Positions 15,556 through 23,798 are shown, counted from the first letter of the stretch. The stretch: DNA of 64,000 nt from Streptomyces sp. ISL-98 (GCF_018614055.1 NZ_JAGGPB010000029.1:62001-126000), one strand, 5' to 3'. Translations and numbers: made by a program. Notes: a model not told the origin generated them from the letters alone.

Positions 15556-18195
15556 GTGGCGTCGCTGACGTACGAACTCACGCTGGCGGGGCTCGCCGTC
15601 GGCAGCGCGGCGGCCCTCACCGGTATCGGGCTGATCGTCACGTACCGCGCCACCGGCGTGCTCAATCTGGCGCACGGCGCGATCGCCATGGTCTGCGCAT
15701 ACGTACTGCGCCAGCTGAACGTCGAATGGGACTGGCCCCTGCCCCTCGCGGCCGCCGTCACCCTGGTGCTCGTCGCGCCCGGCGTCGGCCTGCTGCTCGA
15801 CCGGGGCGTCTTCCGCCCTCTGGCGGTCCTGGAGAGCGGCCCGGCGCAGACGCTCGTCGCCTCCATCGGCGTCTTCGTCCTCCTCGTCGGGGGCGCGGCG
15901 CTGGTGTGGGGCAGCGGTGCCCGCCCGGACGCTCCCGTGCTGCTCTCCGACGACCCCTGGGGCCAGTTGGCGGCCGTACTGCTGCTCGCCGCCCTGGTGG
16001 GCGCGGTGACCCGGTGGACCCGGTTCGGCCGCGAGCTGCGGGCCGTCGTGGACAACCGGCCGCTGGCCGTGCTGGGCGGGATCGACGCGGACCGGGTGGC
16101 CGCGGCGGGCTGGGCGTTCGGCTCGTTCACGGCGGGTCTGACGGGCGTCCTGCTGGCGCCGTACGTACGCCTCGATCCGTACGGACTGCCGCTGCTCGTC
16201 GTCGAGGTGATCGCGGTGGCGGTGCTGGCCAAAATGCGCAGCCTGCCGGTGGCGGTGGGCTGCGCACTGGCGATCGGCGTGGCTCAGGCCCAGATGACGC
16301 GCCTCCACCCGTCCGGCTGGTCCGAGCCCCTGGTCCAGGCTGTCGGGGCGAACCTCTTCGTGGTGGCCCTGCTGATCGCGGCCCTGGCCGTGCCCGGCCC
16401 GGGCGTCCGGGACTCCCTCCCCCGTACGTCGACCACCGCCTTCCCCGCAGCTCCGCCCGCCGCCTGGCTGGTGGTGGCAGTGCTGTTCCTCCTCCCCCTG
16501 GGCTTCGCGGGCTCCGACCTCCACACCTCGGTCCAGGTCCCGGCGCTGGCGGTCGTCCTGCTCTCGCTGGTGGTGGTGACGGGCAGGGGCGGCCAGATCT
16601 CGCTGGGCCAGGCGGCGTACGCGGGCCTCGGCGCCCTGTTCACGGCGCTGCTGGCGGCGGGCCGCCTCCCCGGCCTGCCTGAAGTGCCCGAACTCCCCGC
16701 CCTGGCCGTGGCGGTGGCTCTGGTCGCACCGCTGGGCGTCCTCACGGGCTGGCCCGCGATCGGCCGCAGGGGCCTTGCCCTGGCGCTGGCCACGCTGGCG
16801 TTCGGCGTCGCGGTGAGCCGGTTCGTCTTCGCGCAGCCGTACGCGACGTCCGGCCTGGGCCTGGGCCGCCCGGCGGGGTTCACGGACGACCGCGTGTACT
16901 ACGTCCTGGAACTCGTCCTGCTGGCCGCGTCGCTGCTGGCCGTCGCGGCACTACGCCGGGGCAGAACGGGCCGGGCCCTGGCGGCGATGCGCGACCACGA
17001 GACGGGCGCGGCGGCCGCAGGAGTCCCCGTACCCGCCCTGAAACTCCTGGCCTTCGTCACCGGCGCGGCCCTGGCGGCCCTGGGCGGCGGCATGCTGGGC
17101 ATGGGCCTGCGCGCGTTCGACCCGGCGGCCTACGACCCCGTGCGCGCGCTGCTGTGGTTCGCGGCGGTCGTGGTCCTGGGCGCCGACAACCTGCTGGGGG
17201 CGTGCGCGGCGGCGGCGCTACTGGTGGGCCTGGACGCGGGGGCGAGGGGAGGCGCGGCGGCGGCGGTGATCGGCATCCTGGCGGTACTGCTGGGCCGGTA
17301 TCCGGCGGCGGCGACGAAGGCGGTGAGCGCGCTGGGGTGGGCCGGGCAGCCCTCGCCAGCCCATGGGGGTCCCCCCTGGACGCAGTCCTCGGGGGAGTTC
17401 GAGGACACTCCCCCGGACTTCGTCCGGGGGGTCCCGCAAGGGCGTCCGGGGGCCTGGGGGCTTGCCCCCAGGGTCGGGAAGAATGGGGTCTCCCCTGCTC
17501 GAACGAAGTTGAGAGCTTGGGGAAGGGTAGGGGAAACATTCGCGCGCCCACCCCTCCGCGCCCGAGCCGTCCGCCTCACCTACGGCGCCTTCACCGCCCT
17601 GGACGGCGTAGACCTCACCGTCGCCCCCGGCCGCGTCACCGCGCTCGTCGGCGCCAACGGGGCGGGCAAAACGACCCTCTTCCACTGCCTCTGCGGCACG
17701 CTGCGCCCCGACGCGGGCAGCATCGAGCTGGACGGCGTGGACATCACCCGCAAGCCCGCCCACGCCCGTACCCGGCTCGGCATCGCCCGGACCTTCCAGG
17801 AGCTCGCCGTCTTCCCGTCCCTCACCGTCGAGGAGAACGTCCGGCTCGGCGCCGAACAGGGCCACCTGCGCGACGCGGACCCCGGCGCCGTGGAGGCCGT
17901 ACTGCGCCTGCTGGACCTCGCAGGCGCAGTACGGCACCACCCCGCCGCCGGCCTGCCCACCGGCACCCTCCGCCGCGTCGAGCTCGGCAGGGCGCTCGCA
18001 GGCCGCCCGCACACCCTCCTGCTCGACGAACCCGCCGCGGGACTGGACACGGCGGAGGCCGAGCAACTGGCCCGCGTCATGGCCGCCCTGGCGGCGGACG
18101 GTATGGCCGTCCTTGTCGTCGAACACGACCTCGACCTGGTCGCCGGCATCGCGCACACCGTCCACACCATGGAGGCGGGGAGCATCCGACCATGA
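15556..18195 (+). CDS. Fused ABC importer protein: LivH permease - LivM permease - LivG ATPase
   Basis: One 879-residue frame carries three normally separate parts of a branched-chain-amino-acid-type importer. Residues about 1-285 are LivH-like (start LTYELTLAGLAVGSAAALTG, later GVLNLAHGAIAM). About 297-590 are LivM-like (GRGGQISLGQAAYAGLGALF, then PAIGRRGLALALATLAFGV). About 673-879 are LivG-like, with Walker A GANGAGKTT (about 699-707), a degenerate signature LPTGTLRRVELGRAL and Walker B LLLDEPAAGLD. LivH-LivM fusions are known in actinomycetes. Joining LivG is unusual and occurs through residues about 601-658, encoded by a palindromic repeat cluster. No ATG or GTG lies in frame ahead of the LivG part; the only alternative is a TTG at 17509. 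The stop overlaps the livF start (ATGA). Confidence 0.85.
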   Translation: MASLTYELTLAGLAVGSAAALTGIGLIVTYRATGVLNLAHGAIAMVCAYVLRQLNVEWDWPLPLAAAVTLVLVAPGVGLLLDRGVFRPLAVLESGPAQTLVASIGVFVLLVGGAALVWGSGARPDAPVLLSDDPWGQLAAVLLLAALVGAVTRWTRFGRELRAVVDNRPLAVLGGIDADRVAAAGWAFGSFTAGLTGVLLAPYVRLDPYGLPLLVVEVIAVAVLAKMRSLPVAVGCALAIGVAQAQMTRLHPSGWSEPLVQAVGANLFVVALLIAALAVPGPGVRDSLPRTSTTAFPAAPPAAWLVVAVLFLLPLGFAGSDLHTSVQVPALAVVLLSLVVVTGRGGQISLGQAAYAGLGALFTALLAAGRLPGLPEVPELPALAVAVALVAPLGVLTGWPAIGRRGLALALATLAFGVAVSRFVFAQPYATSGLGLGRPAGFTDDRVYYVLELVLLAASLLAVAALRRGRTGRALAAMRDHETGAAAAGVPVPALKLLAFVTGAALAALGGGMLGMGLRAFDPAAYDPVRALLWFAAVVVLGADNLLGACAAAALLVGLDAGARGGAAAAVIGILAVLLGRYPAAATKAVSALGWAGQPSPAHGGPPWTQSSGEFEDTPPDFVRGVPQGRPGAWGLAPRVGKNGVSPARTKLRAWGRVGETFARPPLRARAVRLTYGAFTALDGVDLTVAPGRVTALVGANGAGKTTLFHCLCGTLRPDAGSIELDGVDITRKPAHARTRLGIARTFQELAVFPSLTVEENVRLGAEQGHLRDADPGAVEAVLRLLDLAGAVRHHPAAGLPTGTLRRVELGRALAGRPHTLLLDEPAAGLDTAEAEQLARVMAALAADGMAVLVVEHDLDLVAGIAHTVHTMEAGSIRP
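17356..17530. repeat. Cluster of palindromic repeats inside the Liv fusion gene
   Basis: At least four adjacent stems: GGGGG-T-CCCCC (17365-17375), GGGGGAGT...ACTCCCCC (17391-17414), CCCCCGGAC-TTC-GTCCGGGGG (17410-17430) and CCTGGGGG-CTTG-CCCCCAGG (17453-17472). These are followed by the segment TCTCCCCTGCTC...GAGAGCTTGGGG (about 17489-17522), which I recognise as a dispersed intergenic repeat of Streptomyces genomes. Such repeats normally lie between genes; here the whole cluster is read in frame between the permease and ATPase parts. Confidence 0.75.
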
Positions 18196-18902
18196 CCGCC
18201 GAGCCCATGACTGTCGAGATCGAGCTGCGCGGCGCACGCGTGCGCTACGGACCGCTGGAGGCCCTGCACGGAGTGGACCTGCCCGTCCCGGCCGGCGGCC
18301 CGCTGACCGTCCTGCTGGGCCGTAATGGCTCCGGGCGTACGACCGTACTGCGTGCCCTCGCCGGCACGGTCCCCCTCACCGCGGGCCGCGTCCTCTGGCG
18401 CGGCAAGGACATCAGCCGCCTCCACGCCCACGAACGCGCCCGCCGCGGCCTGTGCTTCGTACCCGACCGGCACGCCGTATACGCCACCCTCACGGTCGCC
18501 GAGAACCTGGAACTCGCCGCCCCGGACAAGGGCTTCACGCTGGCCCTGGACGGCTACCCGGCGCTGCGCGCCCTGCTCCCCCGTCGCGCAGGCACCCTCT
18601 CCGGCGGCGAGCAACGGATGCTGGCCGTGTCCCGCGCCGTCCTGTCCCGCGCACGCGTGGTGCTCGTCGACGAGCCCACGCAGGGCATGTCCCCGTCCAT
18701 GGCCGCCCGTACGTACGAACTGCTCACCGGCCTCACAGCGGAGGCGGCGGTCGTGATCGCCGAACAGCGAGTGCCGCCCGCCCTGTCGGCCCGGACGGCG
18801 TCACACCTGGTGATCGTGCACGAACTGCGGCGCGGCTCGGTCGTGTTCCGGGGCGAGGCGTCCGAGCTCACACCGCCTTCGCGCTCCTCCCCGACGGAAT
18901 GA
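18192..18902 (+). CDS. LivF-type ABC ATPase with altered Walker A
   Basis: A 236-residue second ATPase of the importer. Domains in order: Walker A LLGRNGSGRTT (41-51), ABC signature LSGGEQRM (near 137) and Walker B VVLVDEPTQGMS (near 154). The invariant Walker A lysine is Arg49, a change that in most ABC proteins prevents normal ATP hydrolysis. The LivG partner retains GANGAGKTT. The H-loop histidine is replaced in IAEQRVPPAL, as in many LivF proteins (VEQ). The start ATG overlaps the stop of the fusion gene. The last 35 bp overlap the 3' end of the convergent rpf-like gene. An asymmetric pair with one active site is the likely outcome, but ATPase activity cannot be read from sequence. Confidence 0.85.
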   Translation: MTAEPMTVEIELRGARVRYGPLEALHGVDLPVPAGGPLTVLLGRNGSGRTTVLRALAGTVPLTAGRVLWRGKDISRLHAHERARRGLCFVPDRHAVYATLTVAENLELAAPDKGFTLALDGYPALRALLPRRAGTLSGGEQRMLAVSRAVLSRARVVLVDEPTQGMSPSMAARTYELLTGLTAEAAVVIAEQRVPPALSARTASHLVIVHELRRGSVVFRGEASELTPPSRSSPTE

Positions 18903-19476
18903 GCAGTTTGGCGCTGACCATGATGCGGTCCGGGTTGCGGCCGATCACCCGGACGTTGGCCTTGTGGAGCGACTGCCAGCCGCCCTTGACGCCGTAATGG
19001 CGAGCGATGCCGCTGAGGGTGTCGCCCGGCTTCACGACATGGGTGCGGCCTGCCAGATTCTGGCGCTGCGAACAGACGGGCCAAGCCCCCCACCCCTGCG
19101 TGGCCACCACCTTCACCGCGACCTTGATCTGCTGCTCCCGCGTGGCAAGGTCGGCGCGCGGTGCGTACTTGAGCCCACCGTGCGCCTTCCAGGTCGGCTG
19201 CCTGAACTGGAGCCCGCCGTAGTAGCCGTTGCCGGTGTTCGTGGACCAGCGGCCACCGCTCTCGCATTCGGCGAGACAGTCCCAGGGCGACTTGCCGGCA
19301 GAGCAGTCGGACGCTACGAAGCCGGCGGCGACGCGGCCGCGTTCGGCGGAGGGCGATCCAGGGGTGGAAGGCAGGGGCGCGGCCCGGGCGCTCAGCGGCA
19401 CCGAGGCCAGCAGCGCGGCGGCGAGCAGGACAACAGGCAGGCGACGGGAGGACGGAAACTTCGTCAGCTTCGTCAT
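18868..19476 (-). CDS. Resuscitation-promoting-factor-like wall hydrolase with LysM
   Basis: A 202-residue secreted peptidoglycan-cleaving enzyme. Residues 1-33 are a signal peptide (PVVLLAAALLASVPLSARA). About 55-130 form a lysozyme-like Rpf/transglycosylase domain, with DCLAECESGGRWSTNTGNGYYGGLQF including the catalytic Glu of AECESGG and paired cysteines. About 146-195 form a LysM domain (THVVKPGDTLSGIARHYGV...IPSG) that binds wall glycan. Such proteins help Streptomyces spores germinate and hyphae grow. The gene overlaps the convergent livF by 35 bp. Its leader, about 30 bp ahead of the start, contains a 14-bp GC-rich hairpin. Several Streptomyces rpf genes are controlled by a c-di-AMP riboswitch; I could not find its conserved blocks here. 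Confidence 0.9.
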   Translation of the reverse strand: MTKLTKFPSSRRLPVVLLAAALLASVPLSARAAPLPSTPGSPSAERGRVAAGFVASDCSAGKSPWDCLAECESGGRWSTNTGNGYYGGLQFRQPTWKAHGGLKYAPRADLATREQQIKVAVKVVATQGWGAWPVCSQRQNLAGRTHVVKPGDTLSGIARHYGVKGGWQSLHKANVRVIGRNPDRIMVSAKLLIPSGRSAKAV

Positions 19477-19506
19477 CGGGTCACGCTAAGCAGCAGTGGC
19501 GGCAGC

Positions 19507-19539
19507 GCCCCGTCTGCCGCGCGGTGCGGCAGGCGGGGC
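19507..19539. promoter_or_regulatory. Strong leader hairpin upstream of the rpf-like gene
   Basis: Fourteen base pairs (GCCCCGTCTGCCGC with GCGGCAGGCGGGGC, one G-T pair) around loop GCGGT, ending about 30 bp before the rpf start. A second dyad CGGTCGGCCGACCG lies at 19545-19558. They could be a terminator/attenuator or an operator between the divergent genes. Confidence 0.45.
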
Positions 19540-19680
19540 CCACCCGGTCGGCCGACCGTATTTGCGCCCGGTGGTTCGATTCCGTTCGCCTCTTCGCGTG
19601 ACCCAGGCGACAGATCACCCGTTGTCTTCTTGACGAGCCGGGAACCGCCCGGCGTCCGCACCGAGTCCGAGGAGCCCCCC

Positions 19681-20469
19681 GTGCCGCGCATGCTCGACGT
19701 AAGCGACGACGTACGCGCCGAGATCGGCAATGAAGAAGCCGACCGTCTGCTCGCCGGCGACAGCGCCCCGGGCAGCTACGACTGCACCTCCTGCCGCACC
19801 CAGGGCGACTCAGACCTGGAACGCACCAGCACCGTGCTGTTCGTCGGCGACGAGACCGCCGTGCTCGCCTTCGCCCACGCCAGCTGCATCCCGTCGCAGG
19901 TGGTCCAGGTCGCCGAGGAACAGCTTCAGGGAGCCGTACGCAGCATCACCGGCGGCGGCCCCGACAGCCGGGGCGCCGGACCCACCGGCACGTCCGACCA
20001 GGCCGTGCTGGGCATCACCAGCGGCCTCGTGCTGATCGAGGGGCAGCTGCACCCGGCGCTGGTGGTCGAGCCGACAGGGCCCATCGCCCGCCCCGGTGCC
20101 GGCGCCGGCACCGACGAGTTCCTCCCGCTCCTCGTCGAGCAGGGCTTCGAGCCGGTCGGCGACCTGAGCCGGATGCCCGCCGCGCTGCCCGGCTGGTCCG
20201 TGCTGCTCGCCATGGGCCAGCTGCACGCCGTGCTCCAGCCCGGCACCGGCGGCGGCACCCCCGTCTCCTGGTGGCAGGCCCACCAGCCGCTCCAGGTCAC
20301 CGACGGCTGGCGCGCGGCCGCCAACAAGTCGAGCACCGTTCTCGTGTTCGCCGCGAGCGTCGGTTCGATCGGCCAGCAGCCGCGCGAGGACCTCCTGCGC
20401 ATCGCGCTGGCGAAGGCCGCGGCCAACGGCACGCTGGTCGGCGCGGCCATGCCGCTGGCGGGCACCTGA
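19681..20469 (+). CDS. Conserved hypothetical cytoplasmic protein
   Basis: A 262-residue protein with no signal peptide or membrane helix. The GTG at 19681 has GAGGAG upstream; an ATG at 19690 is a close alternative. The N-terminal part (MLDVSDDVRAEIGNEEADRL) is helical, followed by a CxxC pair in SYDCTSCRTQGD that could bind zinc. A repeated beta/alpha pattern follows: LFVGDETAVLAFAHASC, then LGITSGLVLIEGQLHPALVV, then STVLVFAASVGSIGQQP. I do not recognise the family. It is conserved in Streptomyces next to der as far as I remember. It is divergent from the rpf-like gene across 204 bp and followed by a small histidine-rich gene. Confidence 0.75.
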   Translation: MPRMLDVSDDVRAEIGNEEADRLLAGDSAPGSYDCTSCRTQGDSDLERTSTVLFVGDETAVLAFAHASCIPSQVVQVAEEQLQGAVRSITGGGPDSRGAGPTGTSDQAVLGITSGLVLIEGQLHPALVVEPTGPIARPGAGAGTDEFLPLLVEQGFEPVGDLSRMPAALPGWSVLLAMGQLHAVLQPGTGGGTPVSWWQAHQPLQVTDGWRAAANKSSTVLVFAASVGSIGQQPREDLLRIALAKAAANGTLVGAAMPLAGT

Positions 20470-20570
20470 CGGTCCGTACGGGCTGCGAAATGCACCCCGT
20501 ACGGCCTCGCCGAGCAGCGGATTCGCTGCTCGGCCCGCATCCGACAGGCGGTGGGGTCGTTTGCACCTAC

Positions 20571-20921
20571 GTGCACTCATATGACCCCTCCCGCCATCAG
20601 TCGTACCAGCCCCAGATCCCTGCGATGCGCCCCTCGCGGGACGCCCAGGCCGACCACCACTCGCACTCGCACACCCCCATCTACGACGCCCTGTACTCCG
20701 AGTACCGCAGGTCCTTCCGGACCCTGCCCGGCGACCGCAGCGGCGAGGAGGATCTGGGGTTCAGGGCCTTCGGGGCGGGGACGAGCCGCAGCCAGGGCCC
20801 CGGCCAGGGAGGGCACGGCGGGCACACCGGTCACAGCGGCTTCTGGCACAGCAATGGGCGGCAGCACACCGGGAATCTCTTCCCGGCAGCGCTGCCGCCC
20901 GCCCCTCGTCGGGGGATGTGA
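20571..20921 (+). CDS. Small histidine/glycine-rich conserved protein
   Basis: About 116 residues from a GTG at 20571; an ATG at 20625 would give 98 residues. The binding site is poor for both. Composition is striking: DHHSHSHTP near the N-terminus, a conserved-looking IYDALYSEYRRSFRTLPGDRSGEEDLGF core, then GGHGGHTGHSGFWHSNGRQH. The tyrosine/arginine core looks like a structured helix pair, while the flanks are probably disordered and may bind metal through histidines. Codon use has the normal third-position GC bias, supporting a real gene. It ends 12 bp from the convergent der stop. I recall similar proteins at this position in other Streptomyces, with no known function. Confidence 0.6.
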   Translation: MHSYDPSRHQSYQPQIPAMRPSRDAQADHHSHSHTPIYDALYSEYRRSFRTLPGDRSGEEDLGFRAFGAGTSRSQGPGQGGHGGHTGHSGFWHSNGRQHTGNLFPAALPPAPRRGM

Positions 20922-20933
20922 CCCGCTACTTCG

Positions 20934-22394
20934 TCACTTGTTGCGGCCGCGCTTCTCGCGCACCCGCACCGAGATGTGGATCGGCGTGCCCTCGAAGCCG
21001 AACTCCTCACGCAGCCGGCGCTCGACGAAGCGCCGGTAGCCGGCCTCCAGGAAGCCCGAGGCGAAGAGCACGAACCGCGGCGGCTTGGTTCCCGCCTGCG
21101 TCCCGAAGAGGATGCGGGGCTGCTTGCCGCCGCGGACCGGGTGCGGGTGGGAGGCGACGATCTCGCCCAGGAAGGCATTGAGCCTGCCGGTCGGGATGCG
21201 GGTCTCCCAGCCCTCCAGCGCGGTCTCGATCGCCGGAACCAGCTTCTCCATGTGGCGACCGGTCTGCGCCGAGACGTTCACCCGGGGCGCCCACGCGACC
21301 TGGGCCAGCTCGGTCTCGATCTCGCGCTCGAGGTAGTAGCGGCGCTCCTCGTCGAGCGTGTCCCACTTGTTGTACGCGATGACCATCGCGCGGCCCGCCT
21401 CGACGGCCATCGTGATGATCCGCTGGTCCTGGACGCTGATGGACTCGCTGGCGTCGATCAGTACGACCGCGACCTCGGCCTTCTCGACAGCGGCCGCGGT
21501 GCGCAGCGAGGCGTAGTAGTCCGCGCCCTCCTGGAGGTGGACGCGGCGGCGGATGCCGGCCGTGTCGATGAACTTCCAGGTGATGCCGCCGAGTTCGATC
21601 AGCTCGTCGACCGGGTCGCGGGTGGTGCCGGCCATCTCGTTGACGACGACGCGGTCCTCGTTCGCCACCTTGTTGAGCAGCGAGGACTTGCCGACGTTCG
21701 GGCGGCCGATGAGCGCGATGCGGCGCGGGCCGCCGATGGCCTGGCCGAAGGTCTGGGCCGGCGCCTCGGGCAGGGCCTCCAGGACGGCGTCCAGCATGTC
21801 GCCGGTGCCGCGGCCGTGCAGCGAGGAGACGGGGTGCGGCATGCCGAGGCCCAGCGACCACAGCGCGGTCGCGTCGGCCTCGCCGCTCTGGCCGTCGACC
21901 TTGTTGGCGCAGAGCACGACGGGCTTGCCGGCCCGGCGGAGCAGCTTGACGACGGCCTCGTCGGTGTCGGTCGCGCCGACCGTCGAGTCGACGACGAAGA
22001 CGACCGCGTCGGCGGCCTCGATCGCGTACTCGGCCTGGGCGGCGACGGAAGCGTCGATGCCGAGGACGTCCTGCTCCCAGCCGCCGGTGTCGACGACCTT
22101 GAAGCGGCGGCCCGCCCACTCGGCCTCGTAGGTGACGCGGTCACGGGTGACGCCGGGCTTGTCCTCGACGACGGCCTCGCGGCGGCCGATGATGCGGTTC
22201 ACCAGGGTCGACTTGCCGACATTGGGGCGGCCTACGACGGCGAGGACCGGCAGCGGGCCGTGACCGGCCTCGCCGATCGCGCCCTCCACTTCCTCCGCGT
22301 CGAAGCCCTCCATCGCGGCGAGCTCCATGAACTCCGCGTACTCGGCGTCGCCAAGTGCTCCGTGCTCGTCGCCGGAGTGAATCTGGTCGTTCAT
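20934..22394 (-). CDS. der: Ribosome-assembly GTPase Der (EngA)
   Basis: A 486-residue essential GTPase with two tandem G domains that acts in 50S ribosome maturation. Domain 1 has GRPNVGKST (near 55), DTGG and NKVD. Domain 2 has GRPNVGKSS (near 230), DTAGIRRR and NKWD. A C-terminal KH-like domain ends VRVREKRGRNK. The acidic N-terminal extension of about 50 residues (EYAEFMELAAMEGFDAEEVEG) is usual in actinobacteria. The ATG at 22394 has GAGGAA upstream. It is the last gene of the aroH-tyrA-cmk-plsC-der operon, 67 bp after plsC. Confidence 0.96.
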   Translation of the reverse strand: MNDQIHSGDEHGALGDAEYAEFMELAAMEGFDAEEVEGAIGEAGHGPLPVLAVVGRPNVGKSTLVNRIIGRREAVVEDKPGVTRDRVTYEAEWAGRRFKVVDTGGWEQDVLGIDASVAAQAEYAIEAADAVVFVVDSTVGATDTDEAVVKLLRRAGKPVVLCANKVDGQSGEADATALWSLGLGMPHPVSSLHGRGTGDMLDAVLEALPEAPAQTFGQAIGGPRRIALIGRPNVGKSSLLNKVANEDRVVVNEMAGTTRDPVDELIELGGITWKFIDTAGIRRRVHLQEGADYYASLRTAAAVEKAEVAVVLIDASESISVQDQRIITMAVEAGRAMVIAYNKWDTLDEERRYYLEREIETELAQVAWAPRVNVSAQTGRHMEKLVPAIETALEGWETRIPTGRLNAFLGEIVASHPHPVRGGKQPRILFGTQAGTKPPRFVLFASGFLEAGYRRFVERRLREEFGFEGTPIHISVRVREKRGRNK

Positions 22395-22461
22395 GAAGTC
22401 CGTTCCTCGTTCATCATCGATGGACCGCCGCGATGCGCGGGATCCACTACTCAAGTCTCGC

Positions 22462-23106
22462 TCAGCGCCCGGTGAAGCGCCTGGCACCTTCCAGGTGGGC
22501 GGTCAGCCGCCCCTGGATACGCACGGTGGCCTCGTCCAGCGCCTTGCGGGTGCGCCGTCCGCTGCCGTCGCCCGCCTCGAACGGGTCCCCGAACACGACG
22601 TCCACGCGGCTGCGCAGTGGCGGCAGCCCCGATATCAGCCGCCCGCGGCGGTCCGTACTTCCCAGCACCGCCACAGGCACGATCGGTGCGCCACTGCGTA
22701 CGGCGAAGTACGAGAGCCCGGCCCGCAGCGAGGCGAAGTCGCCTTCGCCCCTGGTGCCCTCGGGGAAGATCCCGAGCACTCCGCCGTCCGCCAGCACACC
22801 CAGTGCGTTCGAAATCGCCGTACGGTCGGCGGTCGTACGGTCCACCTTCAGCTGCCCGATTCCCCGCAGGAACGGGTCGAGGGGGCCGACGAACGCCTCT
22901 TTCTTGATCAGGAAATGCACCGGCCGAGGGGCGGTCCCCATCAGCATGGGCCCGTCGATCATGTGCGAGTGATTCACGGCCAGGATCACCGGACCACTCG
23001 CGGGCACCCGCCACGCACCCAGCACACGGGGCTTCCAGAGCCCGTACATCAGCCCGATGCCGATGCCCCGTCCGACCGCCGCACCGCGCAAGGTCGGTGC
23101 GGTCAC
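22462..23106 (-). CDS. plsC: 1-acyl-sn-glycerol-3-phosphate acyltransferase family
   Basis: A 214-residue membrane-associated acyltransferase of phospholipid synthesis, converting lysophosphatidate to phosphatidate or acylating a related acceptor. The catalytic motif HxxxxD is in VNHSHMIDGP, the acceptor-phosphate motif is FPEGTR, and the third block is PIVPVAVLG. The GTG start overlaps the cmk stop (GTGA), so the two are translationally coupled, an arrangement seen across actinobacteria. One N-terminal amphipathic/hydrophobic segment (GIGLMYGLWKPRVLG) probably anchors it. The acyl and acceptor specificity cannot be told. Confidence 0.9.
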   Translation of the reverse strand: MTAPTLRGAAVGRGIGIGLMYGLWKPRVLGAWRVPASGPVILAVNHSHMIDGPMLMGTAPRPVHFLIKKEAFVGPLDPFLRGIGQLKVDRTTADRTAISNALGVLADGGVLGIFPEGTRGEGDFASLRAGLSYFAVRSGAPIVPVAVLGSTDRRGRLISGLPPLRSRVDVVFGDPFEAGDGSGRRTRKALDEATVRIQGRLTAHLEGARRFTGR

Positions 23107-23798
23107 TTCGTGACCCGCTTCTCCTCGACAAGGGTAACGACGCACTCGATGACCTGCTGCAGCGTCAGCTCGGTGGTGTCCACCTCGACCGCGTCGTCCG
23201 CCTTGGCGAGCGGCGAGGTCTTGCGGTTGGAGTCGGCCGCGTCACGCTTGATCAGGGCTTCCCTGGTCGCGCTGACGTCGGCGCCCTTCAGCTCACCGCT
23301 GCGGCGGGCGGCGCGGGCCTCGGGCGAAGCCGTCAGGAAGATCTTGAGGTCCGCGTCCGGCAGGACGGTCGTACCGATGTCGCGCCCCTCCACGACGATG
23401 CCGGCCTCGGCGCTCTTCGCGATGGAACGCTGGAGCTCGGTGATGAGCGTACGCACCTCGGGCACGGCGCTGACGGCGCTCACCTTGGAGGTGACCTCCT
23501 GCGTACGGATCGGCCCAGAGGCGTCGACTCCGTCCACCGTTATGGTCGGAGCGGCCGGGTCGGTGCCGGAGACGATCACGGGCTTGGCGGCGGCGTTCGC
23601 GACGGCGGCGGCGTCGTTGACGTCGATGCCGTTGCTCAGCATCCACCAGGTGATCGCCCGGTACTGGGCGCCGGTGTCCAGGTAGCTCAGGCCGAGCTTG
23701 TCGGCGACGGCCTTGGACGTGCTGGACTTGCCCGTGCCGGAGGGGCCGTCGATGGCGACAATCACTGCTGCCGGGGCGGTCCGGGCGGCGGTTTCCAC
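23103..23798 (-). CDS. cmk: Cytidylate kinase
   Basis: A 231-residue nucleoside monophosphate kinase that phosphorylates CMP/dCMP. The P-loop is IDGPSGTGKSS near residue 15; LDTGAQYRA is the CMP-binding loop; VVEGRDIGTTVLPDADLKIFLTA and the lid arginines RAARRSGEL and KRDAADSNRKTSPL follow. I chose the GTG at 23798 because AGGAAGG lies upstream at workable spacing and the P-loop is then correctly near the N-terminus. A GTG five codons upstream has its binding site too close. The frame is open far upstream but without start signals. It overlaps plsC by 4 bp and follows tyrA after 125 bp. Confidence 0.94.
   Translation of the reverse strand: METAARTAPAAVIVAIDGPSGTGKSSTSKAVADKLGLSYLDTGAQYRAITWWMLSNGIDVNDAAAVANAAAKPVIVSGTDPAAPTITVDGVDASGPIRTQEVTSKVSAVSAVPEVRTLITELQRSIAKSAEAGIVVEGRDIGTTVLPDADLKIFLTASPEARAARRSGELKGADVSATREALIKRDAADSNRKTSPLAKADDAVEVDTTELTLQQVIECVVTLVEEKRVTK

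Noticed and set aside
19477..19680. c-di-AMP (ydaO) riboswitch upstream of the rpf-like gene
   Set aside because: The conserved blocks I know (a GGGGAACC-type block and GGGGTGAATC) are not visible on the minus strand; only generic hairpins are present.
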